From a virus, in the IMG/VR virus record IMGVR_UViG_3300027721_000019, positions 1-58,122 of that record: a DNA stretch of 58,122 nt; one strand, given 5' to 3'. Of the stretch, positions 23,712 to 33,300 are shown one piece after another. The stretch's first letter is position 1. Every line of letters starts with the position of its first letter. The translations under genes were made by a program, and so were the position numbers. A model generated the notes under the pieces. The model saw only the letters and a program-made list of their open reading frames with translations, was not told the origin of the DNA and did no database searches.

Positions 23712-23718
23712 CTAAATA
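23712..23718 (+). promoter_or_regulatory. late-promoter box, plus strand of a divergent pair
   Basis: CTAAATA ends 9 bases before the gp25 start at 23728. With the minus-strand box it makes a near-symmetrical divergent unit. Confidence 0.6.
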
Positions 23719-23727
23719 ATAGTATAA

Positions 23728-24219
23728 ATGGCTGTTAAAATTAACATACTAGAAAATGTATCTAAGCAGTATACCGAGAATCAGTATATTTATAAAGATC
23801 TAACCTTAGATATAGCTAAATCAAATATATTTAAACCAGGATTTAACACCCCGCTACCAGGTGCTGATGTACAAGTAAGTCTTGATAGTAGAGCAATAGC
23901 AAACTCATTGACAAATTTGTTTAATACTATCCCTGGTCAACGTTTTTTATTCCCTGATTACGGTTTAAGTCTTAATCAATACCTTTTTTTACCTATTACA
24001 AAAAATATAGGTCAAGCAATCGGTGAAAAAATGTTAAGTACTATAAGCACATACGAACCTAGAGTTAGTGTACAGAATATTAATGTTGTAGCGGATCCTG
24101 ATAACTATCAGTACCTTATTACACTTTCTTTGCTTATTCCTTCCCTAAATAAGCTGACTAACTTTAATAGTGTATTAAATACTAAAGCACAGTCTTTTAT
24201 AATATTATCTCAAAATTAA
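23728..24219 (+). CDS. 25: baseplate wedge protein, gp25-like
   Basis: The 163-residue product (T4 gp25 has 132) has the gp25 family signature: DSRAIANSLTNLFNTIPGQR, then FLFPDYGLSLNQYLFLP and EPRVSVQNINVVADPDNYQY. gp25 nucleates the sheath on the baseplate and joins gp6 and gp53 in the wedge core. It is followed 3 bases later by the gp6 homologue, a common pairing in contractile tails. Confidence 0.92.
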   Translation: MAVKINILENVSKQYTENQYIYKDLTLDIAKSNIFKPGFNTPLPGADVQVSLDSRAIANSLTNLFNTIPGQRFLFPDYGLSLNQYLFLPITKNIGQAIGEKMLSTISTYEPRVSVQNINVVADPDNYQYLITLSLLIPSLNKLTNFNSVLNTKAQSFIILSQN

Positions 24220-24222
24220 TTT

Positions 24223-24993
24223 ATGGTCAATAACAATCTACAAATAAACAATTTTAATATACCTAAAGGAGGATATGTAGCTTTTGATGCTGTATCACTC
24301 AGACAGCTTATAATTAACAGGCTTAATGAGCAAGGTGTTTTCACTGATCAAAACTTTGTAGGTTCTAACCTTGCAGCAATAATAGATATTATTGCTTATA
24401 GCTATAATACTTTAATTTACTATTTGAACAAGACATCTACTGAATCTATGTTTTCTGAAGCTCAACTTTATGAGAACATAAACAGAATTGTAAAACTTAT
24501 TGATTATTCCCCTGTAGGTAATCAAACATCTACATTATCTTTTAATTGCTCAGCACAAAATCTTGCTAAAAATCTTTACACAATACCTCTTTATTCGTAC
24601 GTAGTATCAAATAATATCTTTTTTTCGTTTAATGAAAATATTACATTTGCAAAAACTGTTGACACAGCTGTTGAGAGTTTAGATACTATATCAAATAATA
24701 CATTACTGTATCAAGGTAAATATACTGAATATCCTGTTTATACTGCTGCAGGTAACAACAACGAGGTAGTTGTTGTTAATCCAGGTAACGATGTTATCGA
24801 TCACTTCAACATAGATGTTTATGTTAAGCCTGTATTAACAGGTACTTGGCAAGTATACGAACAAACAGCTAATCTATTTTTAGAAAGCGGTACATCGAAA
24901 AAATATCAAATACGTTTAAATGATAAATATTATTACGAAATAACATTCGGTGACGATGTTAACGGTGTTAAGCTACAGCCCGGAGATAAGTAG
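24223..24993 (+). CDS. 6: baseplate wedge gp6-like, N-terminal part ending at an in-frame TAG
   Basis: The 256 residues before the TAG match the N-terminal half of gp6/gpJ-type wedge proteins: DFV-type opening with FVGSNLAAIIDIIAYSYNTL and YLNKTSTESMFSEAQLYENI, then the end EITFGDDVNGVKLQPGDK, which in the family runs straight on into a strand. The reading frame continues without another stop to 26028. Together the parts would be 601 residues plus the residue at the amber codon, close to T4 gp6 (660). gp6 dimers form the ring of the baseplate, so the N-terminal part alone would not be expected to support assembly. Confidence 0.88.
   Translation: MVNNNLQINNFNIPKGGYVAFDAVSLRQLIINRLNEQGVFTDQNFVGSNLAAIIDIIAYSYNTLIYYLNKTSTESMFSEAQLYENINRIVKLIDYSPVGNQTSTLSFNCSAQNLAKNLYTIPLYSYVVSNNIFFSFNENITFAKTVDTAVESLDTISNNTLLYQGKYTEYPVYTAAGNNNEVVVVNPGNDVIDHFNIDVYVKPVLTGTWQVYEQTANLFLESGTSKKYQIRLNDKYYYEITFGDDVNGVKLQPGDK
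24991..24993 (+). other. in-frame amber codon inside gp6
   Basis: TAG is codon 257 of an otherwise open 602-codon frame (24223-26028). The codon before is AAG and the one after is CTG. A single C-to-T change from CAG (Gln) would explain it, as would suppression or a sequencing error. Other genes here end cleanly in TAG, so general recoding is unlikely. Confidence 0.85.
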
Positions 24994-25149
24994 CTGTTTA
25001 TTTATCTTGCTTCTTCAGGCGCAAGTGGAGAGGTAGGACCTGCAACTCTTGATAATAACTCTCTATTAGTTGCTTATAATACATTACAATACAATCAGAT
25101 TGTATCTGATGTATACAGTAATCAGTTTAATTATCTAACTAATAATTTA

Positions 25150-26028
25150 ATGGGTAATTTAAGCTTTGTAAATACAAACAACTCTACACCATTTAATACC
25201 GCTGAAACAGCAGATAATATCCGCAACAACGCCCCTTCTAACTATAGAAGTCAGAACAGGCTTGTAACAGCTCAAGATTATGTAACATTTATTAAAACAA
25301 ATTTTGCAAACCTTATAACAGATGTCAAGTGTGTTAATAATGCAGATTACATCTCCGGGTATATGCAATATTTTTATAACATAGGTATAACAGATCCACA
25401 GATAACAGACAGAGCTTTATTCAATCAAATAAATTATTCTGATTCTTGTAATTTCAATAATGTATACCTTATAGTTGCACCTAAATCAAATGCTTTTGTG
25501 CCAAATTATATTTTACCTGCTCAAAAACAATTAATTAGATCTTCAATTGAAAATAGTAAACTGTTAACAACAGAAACTGTTTTTGTCGACCCTGTATATA
25601 AAGCTGTAAGTATTGGTATTACATCTTCGTTTAATACATTTAATCCATCAACAGATAAGAATCTGTGCACTCTTAACATACAGAAAACAACCTCAACATT
25701 AAGAAGTGATCAATCTATTATTAACGATGTAATAAACGTTTTTACAACTTATTTTGATACTAATAATATTACATTAGGTCAAATTTTAAATACACGTTCA
25801 CTAACTCAGCAAATATACGATATAGACGGTGTACAGACATTCTATACGAGTAGAACTGATGACCCTACAATTATAACAGAGGGGTTATCGTTATTTGTAT
25901 GGAACCCTATTTACCCGACGCTTGATAAAAAAGTAACAACAAACAATGTGTCGTTTAACTACTTTGAATTTTTATATTTTGATAGTATAAAAAATCTTAG
26001 TAGTCAAATTAATATTATTAAGCCATAA
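25150..26028 (+). CDS. 6: baseplate wedge gp6-like, C-terminal part
   Basis: This is the same reading frame as the upstream gp6 part, given here from its first ATG. The frame is open from 24994, and the 52 codons before the ATG (starting LFIYLASSGASGEVGPATLD) also look like gp6 sequence. The family motif NNAPSNYRSQNRLVTAQDYV follows at about residues 22-41 from this ATG. No late box or ribosome binding site precedes the ATG, so independent translation seems unlikely. Expression presumably needs readthrough of the TAG, or the stop is an artefact. Confidence 0.85.
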   Translation: MGNLSFVNTNNSTPFNTAETADNIRNNAPSNYRSQNRLVTAQDYVTFIKTNFANLITDVKCVNNADYISGYMQYFYNIGITDPQITDRALFNQINYSDSCNFNNVYLIVAPKSNAFVPNYILPAQKQLIRSSIENSKLLTTETVFVDPVYKAVSIGITSSFNTFNPSTDKNLCTLNIQKTTSTLRSDQSIINDVINVFTTYFDTNNITLGQILNTRSLTQQIYDIDGVQTFYTSRTDDPTIITEGLSLFVWNPIYPTLDKKVTTNNVSFNYFEFLYFDSIKNLSSQINIIKP

Positions 26029-26030
26029 AC

Positions 26031-29000
26031 ATGATACAGGCTAACTTTACAGTTTCACCATCATCAGGGTATGTACTAGCAACACAGTATACGGTTACTA
26101 ATTTAACAACATCTGACAGTACTATACAGCAATATAATTGGGATTCAGGAGCAGGTACAACTCTGTACAACGTTACTAACCCGATATTCACATATAATTA
26201 CCCGGGTACCTATAATATATCTTTAACTGCTAGAGATTATAACGGCAATACAAGCACATACTCTCAATCAATAGTTACGGATTTATATTATAGAGATTAT
26301 ATTACATTTTCTCAAATACCAAATAGTTACGCAAATCCAGGTTTACCTACTGATGAACCTTTCGAAATTTCTGTAATTAGTTCAAATCCGAATTCGCCTC
26401 TAGTAGTTGATTTATACGCCGCTAATTCTCTTTCTACACCTTTTGAATTCGTACCTAGCAAATGGAATTTTTTAACACCTACCTGGTATTTTACAGATAT
26501 AAATTCTAATAAAATAAAATCATTAGTAGTACCCTCAACCCCTGTTTATGTTAACGGTGTTGTGGTAGCAGTTTCAGGCACTGCTAAATTCTACTATGTT
26601 GATTCAATGAGTACAGGAAACCCAGTTGATAACTGCCCTTTACTTATAACTGCAACTTTACAGACATCAGGTTTTAGTAACCCGACTGATTCAAATATAT
26701 ATGATTATCCTTCATATGCTAATAACGCATCAACTAAAGTAGGTATTACTTGGCAAGTAAATGATTTAATTCCTACATTATTAAAAGTAACTAACAACTA
26801 TATTGACAATATTAACCCTAATCAATATAACGGAATTAGAATACCAACCTTAATAACCTATCATGGCAATAGAGCGAACGTGTTATCAGGCAGCAGCAAT
26901 ATAACTAGTGAGGTTTTATTTTCTTACCCAGCATCAAATAATATAGGTAATATATCCCCAATACAATTAACACTAAGTGGTGTACCTACAACTAACTTTA
27001 GTCTTGAGCAAACACCACTTTACGTGCAAAGCACTGATAAAAACGGCTCTGTTATCGGCGGATACGTGTTTACAACTTTAACTCCCTTAACAGCGATAAA
27101 CAGTACAACAATAGTAGCTAATACTACTGCTTATTCCGAAAATGTTAATGGCTCCAGTAGAATTTTTCCTTACCCTCGAGGTTATGTACCTAATCCGTCT
27201 ATATGGGTTTCTAACCCTGAACAGAACGTTTTAAATAAAATAACTGTTACACCATATTCTAATAATTGTAATACTATTACCAATTTTAAAAATTCAAACG
27301 CTTTGCTAGATGGATATATTAAACAAGCTTCTGTACCTCCTATAACAAGTACATCAACCTTTAACTATAATATGTCAGGCTTTTCTGGTGTCTATGGTAT
27401 AGCTGTTGATCCAAGAGATTATAGTGTTGTTGTTACCGATGCTGAAGCCGATTATCTTTATAGATTTACTAACGCAGGTGTACTAACTGCATCGTATAGT
27501 TTTTATAATGTAGATCGTTATAATCCGTACCAGACAACATTTATAGGTCAAGATTTCTCTATTACAACACCTTATTTGAGTGGTGCGTCATATTATCTAT
27601 ATAATATTCTTACACCATCAACTAACCCAAACAACTATATTGTAACATTAAACGGTGTTGTTCAGATACCTGGTACATATACAATTACAGAAGATAATAA
27701 TTTTAATTTTACTGTTTCAGATCCTACACCTAGTATACCGTCCACTCTTAATGTAACTGAAATATATAATACGTCGTTACCCTCTAACTATATTTCATCA
27801 ATACAATATTGGTTAAGTTCAAGTCCAACCCCTGCCACAACTTTCCCTCTTACAGGTTCTCCTACTTTATCTGCTGATACAAATTATTACGTTACGTCTA
27901 TTGACGGCATAATTCAATCCCCTACATCATACACGATTGATATTACAGGTAGTAATGTTGTATTTTCACAGCCTGTACCGTCCAATTCACCGGTACAAGT
28001 TACGTTTATACCTACATTATTATCGCCCCAAACACTAAGTTATAATTTTCCTTATAGCACTAACAAATTATCTATTTCAGGATTTACACCATTTATTACT
28101 GATACCTACACAACATTTTTTATAAATGTAGGAGGTGTATTTGAAGGTAGTTTATCCTACACAGTAGATATACCCAATAGTCAAATAATACTTGATTCGT
28201 ATTTACCACCTAACACAGATATATTTGTTACATATACACCTACTTTATCAACAGTTAATCTGCCAAAAGCCTATACACCTTCTAGCGTATCACTAGACAG
28301 TAATTACAATATTTGGGTTTCACTTTTTAACAATATATACGTTTTAAAATTTGATCCTAATTTTAATTTACTATTTAAAACATCACCAGCTTCTCTATTA
28401 GGTATTACTGATGCATCAGTTTACACCGGGTACACGAATGTATCTACAGATTTTTACAGAGAAGATTTTTTACTTAAACCCCCTGTTGTGGAAACAGACA
28501 GACAAAATAACTGCTGGGCAACATATGCATATTCTTTATGTTCGTTACTTGTTAAGTATAACGGTGCTAACGGCACACCTTTAACAGCTATCGCTCTACC
28601 TATAAATAGTGTGCCTGGAGCTCTAACAATAGATATTAATAATAACGTATGGGTAGCAAATAGCTATAACACCACTTCTACCACAGGAAATATACAGCTT
28701 TATAACGGCACTACTTATACCTTAATGAGTTCTATTACTGGTATACCGAGACCCGGAGAATTATCTCTTAATAGAGACGGTAATCTTTGGTTTACCCATA
28801 GTACAAGAGGTATAGGTTATATTAATGTAACAACAGGTAGTGTTAATTTGTGGTATAACGATTTAAACAATACTGACCTAGCACTTACAACATACCCTCC
28901 AATATCTACTACACTATACTATACAAATTCCTCTGTTTTAGTTAGCCCTAATTCTGCTACTTTAGTGTATCAAGGTGTTAGTGCAATTGTAGGTTCTCCA

Positions 29001-30389
29001 AGCAATATAGTTAGCTATACCGGAGAAACGATTGTACCTTCAATATCTACTACATTTTACTATACAGATTCTTCCGTTTTAACTAGCCCTAATTCAGCTA
29101 CCTTAGTTTATCAGGGTATTAGTGCAATTGTAGGGTCACCTAGTAATGTAATTAGTTATACAGGAACAACTGATTATAACGTGATTTCAGGGGATAATGC
29201 AGTATGGAATATAACGTATAATGTAGAAATTACAGGTAATAATACAGTATGGAGTGTAATGTATAACGACTACAGTGTACTTTATGATGTTTATACTAAT
29301 GACGAAGATTTTAGTAGTATAGCAGTCGATGTTTATGACAGAGTGTGGTATTTAGATTCTAACACTAATAGTGTTAATATAATCCTTTCCGCTACACCTC
29401 TTGAAATTAATGCTACAGATAATATAAGAGCAATATCTATTATACCAAACAATTTTACAGGTTATTATGTTGACCCGAATAACAATTCTACGCTTACTAC
29501 AATAACAACATCTGAACAAAGATCTGCTCAAGCTGTTGGAGATTGGACAGGTAATAGATGGTACCAAAAATATATTAATATTAATACACTATCTTCAGTT
29601 GCTATCTCAGGAACATCAACTCCCTTCACAGTAGCTAATTTCGATAACCCTAATCAAATAAGACGTGTTAACGAGTCGTTTAATACTGCAGCTTATTATA
29701 AAGCTTTAGCTCTTCCTGAGAATCTTAATTCAAATACATTTTTATTTGATCAGTTTTTTGCAGCAGCAGTAGGTACAGGTACCTTAAGTGCTAGTGAAGA
29801 TTTAGGTCAAGTTGTGTATGAAAGAACAGCTAATTTTACTCAAAACCACTCTGATGTTGATACATGTTTAACAGACCGGTTATTAAATTTAGCAGAAACT
29901 GTTGATATATCTCCTTTTATTTACGCAACATACTATCCTTCTGATATAAAAAATATGTTAGATATAGCTTCTACACCGAAAGATAAACTTTGGGGAGTAG
30001 AAGATCAAATACCCTTAATGCCTGAAAGTGTAGGGCCGCAGTACGATACCTATAGTGATTATGTAACAGCAGGTACTAAAATAGTTCTACAAAGTAAGTT
30101 TGATTCAACTATTTCTATTGCTCAGGTTCCTCCTTTAAACAGTTTAACAGCATACCCTCTAACACAATATCTCGGATACGGTTTTATACAACCTGTATAT
30201 CAAAATTATAATATTTTTCAATTTGTACCTGTTTACAGCAACAGTTATATAAACAACATTATAGATTGGAATGCTGATCAAACTACTTTAGTACCAACAA
30301 ATTCTTCTTTTAATGCTTGGTACGGTGATAACGGTATTGTAGAAAATACCTTTAGATACTTGTTAACTAAGAATCTTTTTCTTAAATAA
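26031..30389 (+). CDS. giant baseplate/fibre protein with PKD and propeller-like repeats
   Basis: The product has 1452 residues. Residues 3-84 form a PKD-type Ig domain (QQYNWDSGAGTT, then FTYNYPGTYNISLTARDYNG). Several NHL-like blades follow, such as GVYGIAVDPRDYSVVVTDAE near 450, SVSLDSNYNIWVSLFNNIYV near 750, LTIDINNNVWVANSYN near 865 and SLNRDGNLWFTHSTRGIGYI near 910. A 47-residue tandem repeat lies near 957-1046. The C-terminal 250 residues are different and more helical and may anchor the protein. It starts 3 bases after gp6, where T4 has the wedge gene 7, so it may be a wedge protein extended with surface modules. No enzymatic motif was seen. Confidence 0.75.
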   Translation: MIQANFTVSPSSGYVLATQYTVTNLTTSDSTIQQYNWDSGAGTTLYNVTNPIFTYNYPGTYNISLTARDYNGNTSTYSQSIVTDLYYRDYITFSQIPNSYANPGLPTDEPFEISVISSNPNSPLVVDLYAANSLSTPFEFVPSKWNFLTPTWYFTDINSNKIKSLVVPSTPVYVNGVVVAVSGTAKFYYVDSMSTGNPVDNCPLLITATLQTSGFSNPTDSNIYDYPSYANNASTKVGITWQVNDLIPTLLKVTNNYIDNINPNQYNGIRIPTLITYHGNRANVLSGSSNITSEVLFSYPASNNIGNISPIQLTLSGVPTTNFSLEQTPLYVQSTDKNGSVIGGYVFTTLTPLTAINSTTIVANTTAYSENVNGSSRIFPYPRGYVPNPSIWVSNPEQNVLNKITVTPYSNNCNTITNFKNSNALLDGYIKQASVPPITSTSTFNYNMSGFSGVYGIAVDPRDYSVVVTDAEADYLYRFTNAGVLTASYSFYNVDRYNPYQTTFIGQDFSITTPYLSGASYYLYNILTPSTNPNNYIVTLNGVVQIPGTYTITEDNNFNFTVSDPTPSIPSTLNVTEIYNTSLPSNYISSIQYWLSSSPTPATTFPLTGSPTLSADTNYYVTSIDGIIQSPTSYTIDITGSNVVFSQPVPSNSPVQVTFIPTLLSPQTLSYNFPYSTNKLSISGFTPFITDTYTTFFINVGGVFEGSLSYTVDIPNSQIILDSYLPPNTDIFVTYTPTLSTVNLPKAYTPSSVSLDSNYNIWVSLFNNIYVLKFDPNFNLLFKTSPASLLGITDASVYTGYTNVSTDFYREDFLLKPPVVETDRQNNCWATYAYSLCSLLVKYNGANGTPLTAIALPINSVPGALTIDINNNVWVANSYNTTSTTGNIQLYNGTTYTLMSSITGIPRPGELSLNRDGNLWFTHSTRGIGYINVTTGSVNLWYNDLNNTDLALTTYPPISTTLYYTNSSVLVSPNSATLVYQGVSAIVGSPSNIVSYTGETIVPSISTTFYYTDSSVLTSPNSATLVYQGISAIVGSPSNVISYTGTTDYNVISGDNAVWNITYNVEITGNNTVWSVMYNDYSVLYDVYTNDEDFSSIAVDVYDRVWYLDSNTNSVNIILSATPLEINATDNIRAISIIPNNFTGYYVDPNNNSTLTTITTSEQRSAQAVGDWTGNRWYQKYININTLSSVAISGTSTPFTVANFDNPNQIRRVNESFNTAAYYKALALPENLNSNTFLFDQFFAAAVGTGTLSASEDLGQVVYERTANFTQNHSDVDTCLTDRLLNLAETVDISPFIYATYYPSDIKNMLDIASTPKDKLWGVEDQIPLMPESVGPQYDTYSDYVTAGTKIVLQSKFDSTISIAQVPPLNSLTAYPLTQYLGYGFIQPVYQNYNIFQFVPVYSNSYINNIIDWNADQTTLVPTNSSFNAWYGDNGIVENTFRYLLTKNLFLK
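28899..29168 (+). repeat. tandem 141-bp in-frame repeat
   Basis: Two units with a period of 141 bases (47 residues) encode ISTTLYYTNSSVLVSPNSAT and ISTTFYYTDSSVLTSPNSAT with related continuations. A shorter G-x-N-x-VW-x-x-x-YN repeat follows directly. Confidence 0.85.
30382..30388 (+). promoter_or_regulatory. late-promoter box (TTAAATA)
   Basis: The box overlaps the stop of the previous gene and ends 7 bases before the GTG at 30396. Confidence 0.5.
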
Positions 30390-30395
30390 TTTATA

Positions 30396-33300
30396 GTGAA
30401 CAAGGGTAACCAACAATCTTTAGAGAGGTACAGTAAACCGATTGCATTAACCGGTCTTAGTGATATTAATGCTCCTTACTCTTTTAAGGATTGGTATAAT
30501 GCTCATAAATCTATAACAGCAGGTCAGGAATATAACTTGTATAATAACTATCTTGTCGATTGGTTTAAGAATAAAAGTGTTCTACCCAACAGCACTACAT
30601 TAATTGTACAGCTAAATTATTTAGCGTTATTAAAGCAATTACAATTATTTTTTTCAAAAGAAGAAGCTGAAAATTGGTATAACAATGTTGATGTAACTGA
30701 TGAAAAAGAGTTGCTTCTTGCAATACCGTATTTTGCTAAAAAACTTAAAGAAATATCTCTTTATTATCTTCAATTAAGAAAAACAATAAAAGATACTAGA
30801 TTAAACTATAAACAGATAGGTACAAATTTTGGTATAACCCAACAGATACAAAATTATATACTTAACAATTATACTCAAAAATCAAATTCCTTAATAAGTT
30901 TACCTTCATCTCTTTGGAATAATGTACCCGCATTAAGCTCGATAAATGACACTATTAATATACAGATAGAAGAGCTGTATGATACACATAATTATTTTGA
31001 TCAAACCTCCACAGTACCTGTATCAACTTATTACGATTTAAATAATACTGATTTACAAAAATTTCTTACTACAAAAAATCTAGCATTAACATCTACTAGC
31101 TGGATTTACAATTTAGGGGTATATTCTTTATCTGCTGACCCGTTAACACAAATAGCTATTTTATCTGCTGATCCTGCTTTTCGTGAAATATTACAAAATA
31201 ATATTTTAACTCTAAATAATCAACTTGCTGAAACATATATCGGTCAAAATAAGTATACATCATCTCAATCAGCTGACGCTAAATTAGCTCAAGATTTTTA
31301 CTCTATAGAATTACAACAAGGTAATAATACATTTTACTGGCCTGATGCTATATACCCTGATAAGGCCCTGACTTACCCTCACTACAAACCTATACCTCTT
31401 ACCGATGTAGGGCTTGAAGGAATTGCAACAGGGGGCCCGAGTATTGAGTTAGCCGATACAATATTTGTTAAAACAGCGCCTGCGTCAAAAGGTGATCCTG
31501 ATAACGTTCAAGGAGCGTGGCTGTATAATCAAATATACAACTATACAAATCCTACCATGGAGGCTGTTTTACCTAGTTATAATAAAACAACCTTTATTTA
31601 CCCTTACCCCGGTTACGGGTTATCCGCTGAAGGTCTAAGCTGGACAGGTCCAGATGTTGTAACAACCTCGCAATTTAATTATCTCGATAACGACACCAAA
31701 AATAATATATTAGATGCGTATTGGTCCGCAAATATAACTCTCACAGCTACAACAAATAATTTAAATATTAATGATACTACTCTTGTTGATAATAAAGCAT
31801 ACTCGAGCACTATTCTTAATAATGCTGATCAAATAAAAATACGACAAGTACCTCCACTTTATAGTAACCAGCAACCTTATACAGACACTAGTGAAGGAGC
31901 TTGGCTTTATCAGTTTAAACAAACCGATATCTCTATAGCACAAAGTAACGATAATGTTATTATTTGGCCGTTTGAAAAAATAAATCCAGCTGTCGAACTA
32001 CCCACTTACTACCCGAGTAATTTTACTAACACTTGTTCTTCTATTTTAGTTCAATCTTTAAATACTCCTTTTGCAATAGCTAGTGACGCACTATCAAGTG
32101 CTGATGTTATTTACAAAATTAACAATTACAATGATACCAAAGATTTAGCTACAGAGTGTTGTTGGTTATCTTGTACAAATGTTAGTATAAATTTAACTAA
32201 CAATGTTAATATTAGTGCTAATACAATTAATCAGTCTACCTTTCAAGCTGTATTAAGCTCTGGAGGATATACACGATTCTTCTGGACAGGTCCAGATACA
32301 GATATTAATAGTGTATTTCCTAATATTAACCATCAACCTGATTGTAAATATGTAACAACCCCTAATACAACTTACCTTAATAGTGATTTATGTACTTGTG
32401 GACAGGTACTCTTTACACCCTTCGGTCACCCAGGAACAAAATATACTGATTATAGCTCTTTAGCCGATTTTATTATTGAGGATACCTTTTCCCCAGCTAG
32501 TATTGATATCAACACAACAACCAATACTGATATGTATTGGTATAATACTTCTAAAGAAATAGGTTGGGGTACAGGTAAATGGACTAATTCCTTAGGAAAT
32601 ATAGGAACCACATTAAAGCAAAATACACCTTACATATACTATCGTACTAATGTTAAATACCAAAATAATCAGACAGCATCATTGCCTGAGTTAGTTGTAC
32701 GATACAATTTACCTGCTTTATCTAGTGTACCTGACCCTGTATGGATACAGGCCACTAAAGATCAAAATAATAATTGGATTAGTAACGGACAAGTGTCGCA
32801 AATGATAATAGCCCCCGGAGATATATTATTATACACTCGAGCAAATTCTACACAATTTAACTTAAACGCTACTTATACAACACCTCAAGATATATCTTTA
32901 AACAAAGGCTCTATTTGGTCAAATTATGACTATATGTCTGTTGGAGTTAACTCCGTCGGAGCCTCTAAGTCAATTACTCTTAATTACCCTACCGTAACCC
33001 CAGGCTACACAACTACAGACCCGCAATACCCAACAACAAATTATAGTCAAATTTCAGCAATACTTAGGTGGACGTTATCCGATGGAACCTTAACGCAGAC
33101 ATTTAGCGGGATACCATCGCTAAACTTTACGCCTGATCCAAATTTAACTACCACTACATTCTATTCTGTAAGCGTAACTTACAGAACAACAAGAGCAGCA
33201 GGAGGTTCTATTGTAACGTTTTCTAATATACCGTCAATAACAGCTTTACCTGCAACATTACAAACACCTTCCGTTACTAGTTATAATGTTCCAGCTCCAG

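Noticed and set aside
25150-26028. C-terminal gp6 part as an independent gene with its own start
   Set aside because: The 52 codons before the ATG are open and gp6-like, and no promoter box or ribosome site precedes the ATG.
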